From Chloracidobacterium sp. (GTDB lineage: Bacteria > Acidobacteriota > Blastocatellia > Pyrinomonadales > Pyrinomonadaceae), in contig JADKKB010000005.1 of assembly GCA_016720705.1 (NCBI GenBank), positions 310,001 to 374,000 on the forward strand: DNA of 64,000 nt, written 5' to 3'. Below the pieces are notes generated by a model. That model made no database searches. It was not told the DNA's origin and saw only the letters and a list, made by a program, of their open reading frames with translations. Position 1 is the first letter of the stretch, and each line of letters opens with the position of its first letter. Shown here one piece after another: positions 26,882-33,457 of the stretch. Both the position numbers and the translations under genes were made by a program.

Positions 26882-28057
26882 ATGGCAACGAAATTTCGAC
26901 GCATTTGTTTGGTGGTTTTGGATTCGGCGGGCATCGGTGAGATGCCGGATGCTGCGGCGTGGGGCGACGCCGGAGCAAATACACTTGGGCACATTTTTGC
27001 TTCGCGACAGGTAAATGTGCCAAATCTTGCGGCAATGGGTTTGGGAAATATCGCTCCGCTGTCGGGAGTCGAACCTGCGGCATCGCCGACGGGAAATTAC
27101 GGCAAATGCACGCTCAAATCTGACGGCAAAGACACGACGACCGGGCATTGGGAAATGGCAGGCATCATATTGAAGCAAGGTTTTCCGAAGTTTCCAGACG
27201 GTTTTCCGCCGCGGATCATCGACGCGTTTGTCGAACAGGCAAAGCTTCCCGGCATCCTCGGCAACATTCCGGCGAGTGGCACCGAGATCATTAAAGACCT
27301 TGGCGAAGAGCATATCGCCACCGGCAAACCGATCGTTTATACCTCGGCGGACAGCGTTTTTCAGATCGCTGCACACGAAGAGATCGTACCCATCGATCGG
27401 CTGTATGAGATATGCGAGATCGCCAGAAACATCCTCCACGGTGACGATGAGGTCGCTCGTGTGATCGCTCGACCTTTCCTGGGTTCAAACGCCGCCGATT
27501 TCAAACGCACTGAGAATCGCCACGATTACGCCGTGCCGCCGCCGAGCGGAAACCTTTTGCCATTGCTCAAGGACGCCGGACTCGATGTAGTCTGTATCGG
27601 AAAGATCGCGTCGATCTACGACAATATGGGCGTTACCGAGGATCTCACGGCAAAGAATAACGAACAGATCATCGATGTGACGATCGAGGCGTTAAACGCC
27701 GACTCACACGGGCTTATATTCAGCAATCTGGTCGATTTTGATATGCTCTACGGCCACCGACGCGATGTCGAGGGTTATGCCAAGGCTCTCGAACATTTCG
27801 ACGCCCGTCTGCCTGAGATCTTTGCCGCGATGAACGACGACGATCTGCTGATAATGACCGCCGACCACGGCAACGACCCGAGCTTTCCCGGTTCTGATCA
27901 CACACGCGAATACGTCCCGCTGCTCGTCTATGGCAAAACTGCCGCAAACGGCGTCGATCTCGCAACTCGTCAGTCGCTCTCCGATATTGGCCAAACTATC
28001 GCGGAGAACTTTGGTGTGGTTATTGAGGACGGTGTTAGCTTTTTGGGCGAGATTTAG
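26882..28057 (+). CDS. deoB: Phosphopentomutase
   Basis: DeoB interconverts (deoxy)ribose-1-phosphate and -5-phosphate in nucleoside salvage. It belongs to the alkaline phosphatase superfamily. The metal-binding start VLDSAGIGEMPDA, the phosphorylated-threonine region (GKDTTTGHWEMAG), and the C-terminal metal ligands in TADHGNDPS and GSDHTREYVPLL are all visible. Length (391 residues) is typical. deoC, the next enzyme of deoxyribose catabolism, lies about 20 kb away at 47402. The last about 60 bp of this gene are repeated in decayed form at 28721, on the far side of a toxin-antitoxin pair. Confidence 0.97.
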   Translation: MATKFRRICLVVLDSAGIGEMPDAAAWGDAGANTLGHIFASRQVNVPNLAAMGLGNIAPLSGVEPAASPTGNYGKCTLKSDGKDTTTGHWEMAGIILKQGFPKFPDGFPPRIIDAFVEQAKLPGILGNIPASGTEIIKDLGEEHIATGKPIVYTSADSVFQIAAHEEIVPIDRLYEICEIARNILHGDDEVARVIARPFLGSNAADFKRTENRHDYAVPPPSGNLLPLLKDAGLDVVCIGKIASIYDNMGVTEDLTAKNNEQIIDVTIEALNADSHGLIFSNLVDFDMLYGHRRDVEGYAKALEHFDARLPEIFAAMNDDDLLIMTADHGNDPSFPGSDHTREYVPLLVYGKTAANGVDLATRQSLSDIGQTIAENFGVVIEDGVSFLGEI

Positions 28058-28067
28058 AAGGCCGGCA

Positions 28068-28105
28068 TTGACCTATTAAATACAATAAGTTATTATAATT
28101 AATAA
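28068..28105 (+). promoter_or_regulatory. Promoter and palindromic operator of the toxin-antitoxin pair
   Basis: TTGACC (28068-28073) and TATTAT (28091-28096) are 17 bp apart. The palindrome TTATTA-TAAT-TAATAA (28090-28105) covers the -10 and touches the ATG. This is where a toxin-antitoxin complex would bind to autoregulate, and the toxin mRNA would be leaderless or nearly so. Confidence 0.55.
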
Positions 28106-28377
28106 TGTGGCAGGTCAATGAACACCGCGACATCGCAAAGACCTGTCGCAATTTACCGGTCGAGATCGTAAAGAAATACGAGCTTTGGAAGGAGATCGTG
28201 ATGATGCACGGCCCGGAAAAGTTAAAGGAATTTTCAGGCTTCAACGACGAAGCGTTGAAAGGCGTTCGCAGTGGCCAGCGATCGTCGCGGTTAAATCGGC
28301 AATATAGAGTCATCTATTACGTTGAGCGGGATGTCGTAACGGTTTTCGTTTTGTCATTAACGCCCCACGAATATTGA
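28105..28377 (+). CDS. RelE/HigB-type mRNA interferase toxin
   Basis: This is a small (90 residues) RelE-superfamily toxin that is expected to cut mRNA at the ribosome. It has the WKEIVMMHGPEKLKEFSGFNDEAL helix region, the basic RSGQRSSRLNRQYRVIYYV strands and the C-terminal TPHEY motif typical of the toxins paired with XRE antitoxins in toxin-first (HigBA-like) order. The antitoxin follows after 8 bp. A palindrome overlaps its promoter. The unit is inserted directly behind deoB, and a decayed copy of the deoB end lies on its other side. Confidence 0.88.
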   Translation: MWQVNEHRDIAKTCRNLPVEIVKKYELWKEIVMMHGPEKLKEFSGFNDEALKGVRSGQRSSRLNRQYRVIYYVERDVVTVFVLSLTPHEY

Positions 28378-28385
28378 TCTGAATT

Positions 28386-28661
28386 ATGAATATCGATCCT
28401 AAAGATTTTGTGTCGGCCCGGTCTCACTCGAGTTCAACCACCGGCGAGGTGATCCGAATGCTCCGTGAACTCAAGCATTGGACTCAGGAAGATCTTGCCG
28501 CAAAGAGCGGTATTTCGGCGACGAATTTGAGTGCCCTCGAAAACGACCGTATCGATATCGGCAAGCGTCGTGCAGAGCAACTGGCAAATGCTTTTGGCGT
28601 CCATCCGGCGATAATTATGTTTCCCGAATATGAGGCCTCGGGGATGTTGAAAGCCGCGTAG
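28386..28661 (+). CDS. XRE-family antitoxin (HigA-like)
   Basis: This 91-residue helix-turn-helix protein is the likely antitoxin and autorepressor for the toxin gene 8 bp upstream. The HTH is clear (MLRELKHWTQEDLAAKSGISATNLSALENDRIDIGKRRAEQLANAFGV, about residues 20-70). The N-terminal 20 residues and the last 20 would make the toxin-contacting part. Toxin-first order with an HTH antitoxin is the arrangement of HigBA systems. It is followed by 60 bp of low-information sequence and then the deoB remnant. Confidence 0.88.
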   Translation: MNIDPKDFVSARSHSSSTTGEVIRMLRELKHWTQEDLAAKSGISATNLSALENDRIDIGKRRAEQLANAFGVHPAIIMFPEYEASGMLKAA

Positions 28662-28720
28662 CGGACCTGCTGCGAGTTCCGTCCCGCCCGCTTTGATAGC
28701 GATGCGAAATATTTTCAAAC

Positions 28721-28780
28721 GGCCAGACGATCGCTGAGAACTTCGACGTTTTAGTGAGGATGGGGTTAGTTTTTTGGGGA
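28721..28780 (+). pseudogene. Decayed duplicate of the deoB 3' end
   Basis: This stretch aligns with 27989-28050, the last codons of deoB. By hand count about 48 of 62 columns are identical with one gap. It still encodes GQTIAENF and, after a one-base frameshift, EDGVSFLG. The intact deoB end and this remnant bracket the toxin-antitoxin pair 732 bp apart. Confidence 0.7.
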
Positions 28781-28870
28781 AGTGTCTGCCGTCTCTTAAG
28801 ATCAAGATCAGTACTTTATAACGGGAATCGCAGGAATATGTACGACAATTTGCCCTATAGTTCGGAATTT

Positions 28871-28959
28871 GTCCCACTAATACTTAAAGTGGGACAAAAG
28901 GTGGGACAAGTTAACTGTTGCAGCTATTGATATAACCACATCTTGTCCCACTGTCCCAC
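28871..28959. repeat. Cluster of five GTCCCAC words (three direct, two inverted)
   Basis: GTCCCAC occurs at 28871, 28945 and 28953, and its reverse complement GTGGGAC at 28889 and 28901. The ten-base arms GTGGGACAAG (28901-28910) and CTTGTCCCAC (28942-28951) form an inverted repeat. It resembles a protein-binding cluster, but no gene starts immediately beside it. Confidence 0.55.
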
Positions 28960-28982
28960 GATTTTTTCAGTTTTTGTGTGTC

Positions 28983-29065
28983 GTCCTGAAATAAGTTTAC
29001 AGTTTTATGCTCTTAGTCCTCCAATAGGTTTACATTCCGCAAGTTAGTCCTAAACTGTGTTTACA
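28983..29065. repeat. Three 19-bp direct repeats, GTCCT-N7-GTTTACA
   Basis: Copies at 28983-29001, 29016-29034 and 29047-29065 share fixed ends and variable middles, spaced 33 and 31 bp. Read on the minus strand they begin with TGTAAAC. Such repeated TGT-starting sites are typical of transposase-binding ends (for example IS21- or Tn7-type), so this may be a lone element end. No transposase gene is nearby. Confidence 0.6.
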
Positions 29066-29111
29066 GTTTTGAGTTTTCAAAGATCGAGCTTCTATTTCAA
29101 TTCTATCATAC

Positions 29112-29294
29112 GTGTCAAGTGTTGATAAACGTTGCATATATAGGACAATTCCGAGCCACTCCGACGTTGGGATAATTATGGAAAACGGCGTGATGGTAAA
29201 GGCGAATGCTCGCGTCGCAGACGATTGTAAAAAGGGAATTGCTAAGTTTTTGGAGAAGTACGGTTTCCGAAGTAACGTGGTGAGGTTACTTTAG
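29112..29294 (+). CDS. Short unrecognised ORF, possible gene remnant
   Basis: This is a 60-codon ORF with no family I recognise. Its C-terminal segment (DCKKGIAKFLEKYGF) is repeated in decayed form at 29831-29869, beyond the HicAB pair, which suggests that the segment belonged to a real gene. It overlaps the end of the convergent hicA gene by a few bases. It may be a fragment and is reported with low confidence. Confidence 0.3.
   Translation: MSSVDKRCIYRTIPSHSDVGIIMENGVMVKANARVADDCKKGIAKFLEKYGFRSNVVRLL
29223..29260 (+). repeat. Left copy of 39-bp duplication flanking hicAB
   Basis: This is the left copy of a sequence recurring at 29831-29869, about 35 of 39 positions identical with one gap. 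Both are in the same orientation, 608 bp apart, with the HicAB pair between them. In this copy it encodes the KKGIAKFLEK part of the short ORF. Confidence 0.65.
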
Positions 29295-29513
29295 TTTGTT
29301 CCATTCGTCGGCGGAGATTTCGCGGCCGATGATTTCGGCGATCTCGCGAAGCATAAATTTCAACTGTGGAACCGAATATTCTGAATTTGAAGGAACTGTG
29401 AGACGGTTGTCGCCGAGGGTAACGAACTGATGCTTCGAACCGGAGTACGGGCCATCAAAACCGAGCCGCCTGAGCCGACGAATAAAGTCGCTTCGTTTAC
29501 ACGGATTCCACAT
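29286..29513 (-). CDS. hicA: HicA-type mRNA interferase toxin
   Basis: HicA is a small toxin with a double-stranded-RNA-binding-like fold that degrades mRNA. The 75-residue protein shows the N-terminal helix (SDFIRRLRRLGFDGPYSGSK), the catalytic histidine in GSKHQFV, the beta strand with RLTVPSN and the C-terminal helix (LKFMLREIAEIIG). It lies downstream of hicB and overlaps it by 17 bp, so the two are translationally coupled. A few bases at its 3' end overlap the end of the short ORF on the opposite strand. Confidence 0.87.
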   Translation of the reverse strand: MWNPCKRSDFIRRLRRLGFDGPYSGSKHQFVTLGDNRLTVPSNSEYSVPQLKFMLREIAEIIGREISADEWNKLK

Positions 29514-29763
29514 ACGCAGGAGCTCGATTGAGGTTTAAGTTTGCGAGAACCGGCAATTCATGTCCGAGCTTTAGCCCGACCAAAACCCAGTCTTCGAGCG
29601 TCGAGCGCAGTTCGCTTTCACATTCACGCAAAGTTTTGGCAAAAGCGACGACACCCTTGCACGACGGTATGCGCCCGGCAAATGTTTCGTCGTCAAGCTT
29701 GTCGTACTCTGCCTGCTCAAGGGCCACCTCGACGTAATCGCTCAATATGTAGTTTCCCGACAT
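29497..29763 (-). CDS. hicB: HicB-type antitoxin
   Basis: This is the probable antitoxin for HicA (88 residues). The partial RNase H-like fold of HicB is visible: the N-terminal strands, the FAGRIPSCKGVVAFAKTLRECESELRSTLEDWVLVGLKLG motif region and the short C-terminus. No separate DNA-binding domain (RHH or HTH) follows, so this is the short HicB form, and autoregulation may depend on other factors. Antitoxin-first order is the common alternative for hicBA operons. The start lies about 70 bp from the right-hand copy of a 39-bp duplication. Confidence 0.83.
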   Translation of the reverse strand: MSGNYILSDYVEVALEQAEYDKLDDETFAGRIPSCKGVVAFAKTLRECESELRSTLEDWVLVGLKLGHELPVLANLNLNRAPAYVESV

Positions 29764-29830
29764 ATCATTATTCTAACACGACTCTCTTCCCAAACCCGTC
29801 GAAACCAACGCCGCCGCCCGCATGACCTCC

Positions 29831-29869
29831 GATTATAAAAAAGGGGATTGCTAAGCTTTTGGAGAAGTA
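29831..29869 (+). repeat. Right copy of 39-bp duplication flanking hicAB
   Basis: This matches 29223-29260 (about 35 of 39). An extra A in the run after GATTATAAAA shifts the reading frame, so this copy cannot encode the same peptide in one frame. It is followed by the end of the 362-codon minus-strand gene. Confidence 0.65.
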
Positions 29870-29882
29870 GGTCGCGTCTTGG

Positions 29883-30971
29883 CTATGCGCCGTTACGACG
29901 TTTGTGAAGTTTGTCGAAAAAGCGAACAATAGATTCGAAGTTCGAGGACTCCGATGGGAGCGTCTTCAATAGTCGATATTCAATCCGATAGTAAACGCCA
30001 AGAAAAGCCACCGATAAAACTTGAACAAAGCCTGCTAGCACGGCGATGGCAACGATCGGCGAGGTGTTTGGATTACCGAATATGATACCTGCAATCCATG
30101 CGAGAAGAAGTACCGGCCCAAACACAACAGAGGCTATTTTCATGCCAACATTACTCTTCTTCCATCTCGCCAATAAATCGGTGACGACCGGAAGTCGAGC
30201 AGCTTCGAATTCAGACCATGCTGTCTCGTAGGCATATTGGGCTCCTCGAAGCCTTTCATCCGCTTCCTGAAGCTTCGTGTATTCAATATCAGTCGAACGG
30301 TTTTTCACGGTTACAACCTGTTCTTGTGACAGGGCGAGGACTTTGGGATCATCCATATTCGACGAACGCGCAAGTAATAAATCACGGAACGAGCGAACCG
30401 ACTCTTCGATTGTGTAATTGCCAACATGCGACCATGCTACGCTTGGACCGATTATTTGAATCTCGAATCTTCGATTGTCAATAACTTGAACATTTGTCCT
30501 TACGTCATTCTTTTTGCCCATTGTGGCTCCAGCGACCGCTCCGATAGGCCCAGCAGCCAAACAACCTAAGGTTGCACAGCCCGCCCCAGATGTAGTCTTG
30601 CTTGTCACGTGGCTAACGTGCTGGATTTGCCCCGTCTGACTCGACGAAGCACTAAAACCCTTAAGTGGGCCGCTGTAGGTCGGAATCGTCAACCCGAATT
30701 CATAAAGCGTTGCCGGCCCAACCCAAGCGATTGGAGCACCCCACCCGCTTCTTAATTGTTCGAGATAGAGCTTTGCCGATTCATAGGCCTGAGTCGCAAC
30801 TTTAGCTGCATCCTGACGGTGACGATAAAACACCTTCGCCTTTTCCAGATTTTCACGTTTCGATCCTACTCGAATTCGATATCGCTCGGCGATATCGAAT
30901 TCGTCTTCCGCTTCAAATTGTGGCTGCCTGTAGTCGTTCGGGTCAGGGCTGTTTAGATCTAGCAAATCCAT
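29883..30971 (-). CDS. Unrecognised protein with coiled coils, glycine zipper and two C-terminal TM segments
   Basis: I do not recognise this 362-residue protein. The first 80 residues are charged and helical (a likely coiled coil, RENLEKAKVFYRHRQDAAKV). A Ser/Thr/Gln-rich stretch and a Gly/Ala-rich segment (GCATLGCLAAGPIGAVAGAT) of glycine-zipper type follow. Another coiled-coil segment (about 225-265) precedes two hydrophobic helices (about 275-330), and the C-terminus is basic. This layout suggests a membrane-anchored or membrane-inserting protein. It is in the accessory island beside two toxin-antitoxin pairs, so an accessory role, possibly in defence or stress, is conceivable, but no catalytic motif is visible. 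Confidence 0.65.
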   Translation of the reverse strand: MDLLDLNSPDPNDYRQPQFEAEDEFDIAERYRIRVGSKRENLEKAKVFYRHRQDAAKVATQAYESAKLYLEQLRSGWGAPIAWVGPATLYEFGLTIPTYSGPLKGFSASSSQTGQIQHVSHVTSKTTSGAGCATLGCLAAGPIGAVAGATMGKKNDVRTNVQVIDNRRFEIQIIGPSVAWSHVGNYTIEESVRSFRDLLLARSSNMDDPKVLALSQEQVVTVKNRSTDIEYTKLQEADERLRGAQYAYETAWSEFEAARLPVVTDLLARWKKSNVGMKIASVVFGPVLLLAWIAGIIFGNPNTSPIVAIAVLAGFVQVLSVAFLGVYYRIEYRLLKTLPSESSNFESIVRFFDKLHKRRNGA

Positions 30972-30980
30972 AGTCGTGGG

Positions 30981-31271
30981 TTACGGTGTTGGTGGTTTCT
31001 TTTTGTTGATGACTTCGACGTGGGCGGCGGCGCGCCAGGCGGCGATGGCGCCGGGGTTGCCGGAGCAGAAGTTTGGGACCATGTGGCCGACGGTGGCTTT
31101 TAGAGATGTCATCTCGGCCATTTTGTCGTTGATCTCGGCGTTTTTGGCAATGCGACTGCCGACGGCGGAATCCTGTAGGCCGAAGTCAACCTCATAGTCA
31201 CGTGCGGCAACACTGGCCGGACTCAAGTTTCTGAGGTTTTTGACGTTCACAGCGATAAATGAACCTCGCAA
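30981..31271 (-). CDS. Unrecognised short ORF upstream of the 362-residue gene
   Basis: This 96-codon ORF ends 10 bp before the start of the 362-codon gene on the same strand. It encodes a hydrophilic protein with a helical middle (SAVGSRIAKNAEINDKMAEM) and a conserved-looking C-terminal stretch (FCSGNPGAIAAWRAAAHVE) before a Lys/Pro tail. The N-terminus overlaps another open frame (to 31501) one frame over, so the two may be one gene with a frameshift near 31250-31270. No function can be given. Confidence 0.5.
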   Translation of the reverse strand: MRGSFIAVNVKNLRNLSPASVAARDYEVDFGLQDSAVGSRIAKNAEINDKMAEMTSLKATVGHMVPNFCSGNPGAIAAWRAAAHVEVINKKKPPTP

Positions 31272-31585
31272 TTCTGTTTTTTAGAGGGAAGACGTAGCTC
31301 CACGACTATCATACGCTCGCTTTCATGGTTGTCAAGCGGTTCGCGGCCCTTAAATCTTACTTCGAGAAGTTCGGCAACAGCTTCGCGGCGATCAGAAACG
31401 GATATGAACGATTGGAACCAACTTCGCGGCGGTTGGGTGTGCCGACGAACTCGACTCCGACCGACGCGAACTGTAATGATTTTGCTTCGTCGGGATTGCA
31501 AACTGGCCGCCTGCTATCGCTCCCGGTTCTGACTTGGCACGGAGGATGCTTGCCGCTCCAGTCGGTCGGCGTTAGAATGCGATGT
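31272..31585. other. Gap with overlapping open frames but no clear gene
   Basis: About 310 bp between the short minus-strand ORF and the DUF885 gene. A minus-strand frame is open from 31501 to 31247 (85 codons) and could be the upstream part of the ORF at 30981-31271. The plus-strand frame continuous with the DUF885 gene is also open, but it has no signal-peptide-like start before 31577. Confidence 0.4.
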
Positions 31586-33373
31586 ATGCGAAAAGTCATT
31601 GTTTCTGCGTTTATCGTGTCGATGTTTGCCCAGTTGGGCTTTGCTCAGACGGTCAAGAGCGAACCTGGAACCTTTCGTGATCCGGCGACGCGATATCGCG
31701 AGATACCCGACAACCTTGATGATTTCAATGATCCGCCATCGCGCTTGCGGGGTGTGATCGAGCGGTTTGATGCTGATTACGGGATACTGGATCGGTTCTA
31801 TTCGGCTCCCACGTCGGCAAACCGTTCGGGACGGATGCGGCAGCTCTACACGGACAATCTAGCGGTCGTGGCGGGCCTCGATTTTGACAAACTCAATCAC
31901 GACGAGCAGGTGGACTATGTGCTGTTCAAGAACTATCTTGAGCACGAAGTGAAGGAGCAAGCGAGGCTTGATGCTCAGGTCGAGGAGATGGCTCCGCTGA
32001 TGCCGTTCGCCATCAAGATCAATGAGATGGAAGACACTCGGCGGCGGCTAGATGAGATCGACCAGGAGAAAGCTGCGGCGTTGCTCAATAAACTCGCCAA
32101 ACAAATTGCCGATACTCAAAAGTCTCTCGAAAGCTCTTCGGCGACAAAGCCGAATCGAACGGTCGCCAACCGTGCCGCCCGCACCGTCGGCGATCTGCGA
32201 AGCACTCTAAGGCGCTGGTACGGTTATTATAATGGCTACGATCCGATGTTTACGTGGTGGTGCGAGGCACCGTACAAGGCGACGGACGAAGCACTCGCAA
32301 AATATCAAACATTTATTACGACAAAGCTAGTCGGTATCGCCCCGGACGACAAGACGACGATCATCGGCGACCCTATCGGCAGGGAAGCACTGATTGACGA
32401 ACTCAAGCACGAGATGATCCCGTACACGCCCGAGGAACTCGTGCAGATCGCCAATAAGGAGTTTGAATGGTGCATTGTCGAACTCAAAAAGGCGTCACGC
32501 GAGATGGGCTTTGGCGACGACTATATGAAGGCCATCGAGGCCGTCAAGCAAAAATATGTCGAGCCGGGCAAGCAGTCCGAGCTGATCAAAAAGTTTGCTT
32601 ATGAGGCGATCGACTACGTTGAAAAGAATGATCTTGTAACCGTACCAAAGCTTGCCCGCGACGGTTGGCGAATGGAGATGATGACGCCCGAACGTCAACT
32701 CGTCGCACCATTTTTTCTCGGCGGCGAAACGATCCTCGTCAGCTATCCGACCGACGGAATGACGCACGAGCAAAAGCTTATGTCGATGCGCGGCAATAAC
32801 CCGCATTTCGCACGCGCTGTCACGCATCACGAACTAATTCCCGGCCACCATCTGCAGAGTTTTATGTCGCAGCGATACAGGCCGTACCGACGCGATTTTC
32901 GCACGCCATTTAACACCGAGGGATGGGCTCTGTATTGGGAGTTTCTGCTGTGGGACCGAGGGTTTAACAAAACGCCTGAGGACAAGATCGGTGCGTTGTT
33001 TTGGCGTTCGCATCGTGCGGCACGCATCATATTTTCGCTCAACTTTCACCTCGGAAACTGGACGCCCGAGCAGTGCGTCGATCTGCTCGTAAACAAGGTC
33101 GGCCACGAGCGCGACAACGCTCTGGCTGAGGTGCGTCGCTCTTTTGCAGGGGATTATGGGCCGCTCTACCAGATGGCATATATGATGGGTGGGCTACAGT
33201 TTCACCAACTTCACCGCGACCTCGTCGATACCAAGAAAATGACCGATCGGGAATTTCACGACGCGATTCTCAAGCAAGGCCCAATTCCGGTCGAGATGGT
33301 TCGGGCCATCCTGACGAAACAGACACTGACCAAGGATTTTAAGACAAGTTGGCGGTACTATCCGGTGAATTAG
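31586..33373 (+). CDS. Exported DUF885 family protein (putative metallopeptidase)
   Basis: This secreted protein is about 595 residues from the chosen ATG at 31586 (31577 is an alternative three codons earlier). A signal peptide (VIVSAFIVSMFAQLGFAQ) precedes the mature part. The DUF885 domain fills the rest, and its central motif, HHELIPGHHLQ, has the HExxPGHH form that resembles a zinc-binding HExxH site. A further EGWALYWEFL segment contributes the third ligand-like glutamate. The family is often found among peptidases of Acidobacteria. An M28 peptidase follows 85 bp downstream, so both may degrade peptides outside the cytoplasm. Confidence 0.88.
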   Translation: MRKVIVSAFIVSMFAQLGFAQTVKSEPGTFRDPATRYREIPDNLDDFNDPPSRLRGVIERFDADYGILDRFYSAPTSANRSGRMRQLYTDNLAVVAGLDFDKLNHDEQVDYVLFKNYLEHEVKEQARLDAQVEEMAPLMPFAIKINEMEDTRRRLDEIDQEKAAALLNKLAKQIADTQKSLESSSATKPNRTVANRAARTVGDLRSTLRRWYGYYNGYDPMFTWWCEAPYKATDEALAKYQTFITTKLVGIAPDDKTTIIGDPIGREALIDELKHEMIPYTPEELVQIANKEFEWCIVELKKASREMGFGDDYMKAIEAVKQKYVEPGKQSELIKKFAYEAIDYVEKNDLVTVPKLARDGWRMEMMTPERQLVAPFFLGGETILVSYPTDGMTHEQKLMSMRGNNPHFARAVTHHELIPGHHLQSFMSQRYRPYRRDFRTPFNTEGWALYWEFLLWDRGFNKTPEDKIGALFWRSHRAARIIFSLNFHLGNWTPEQCVDLLVNKVGHERDNALAEVRRSFAGDYGPLYQMAYMMGGLQFHQLHRDLVDTKKMTDREFHDAILKQGPIPVEMVRAILTKQTLTKDFKTSWRYYPVN

Positions 33374-33457
33374 GCCTTTAGCCGCCGCACATTATCCGCA
33401 AAGCTGAAAACGTCGATTAATTGAGAACAATATTTTGCATCAGCCGTACTAGGTGTT

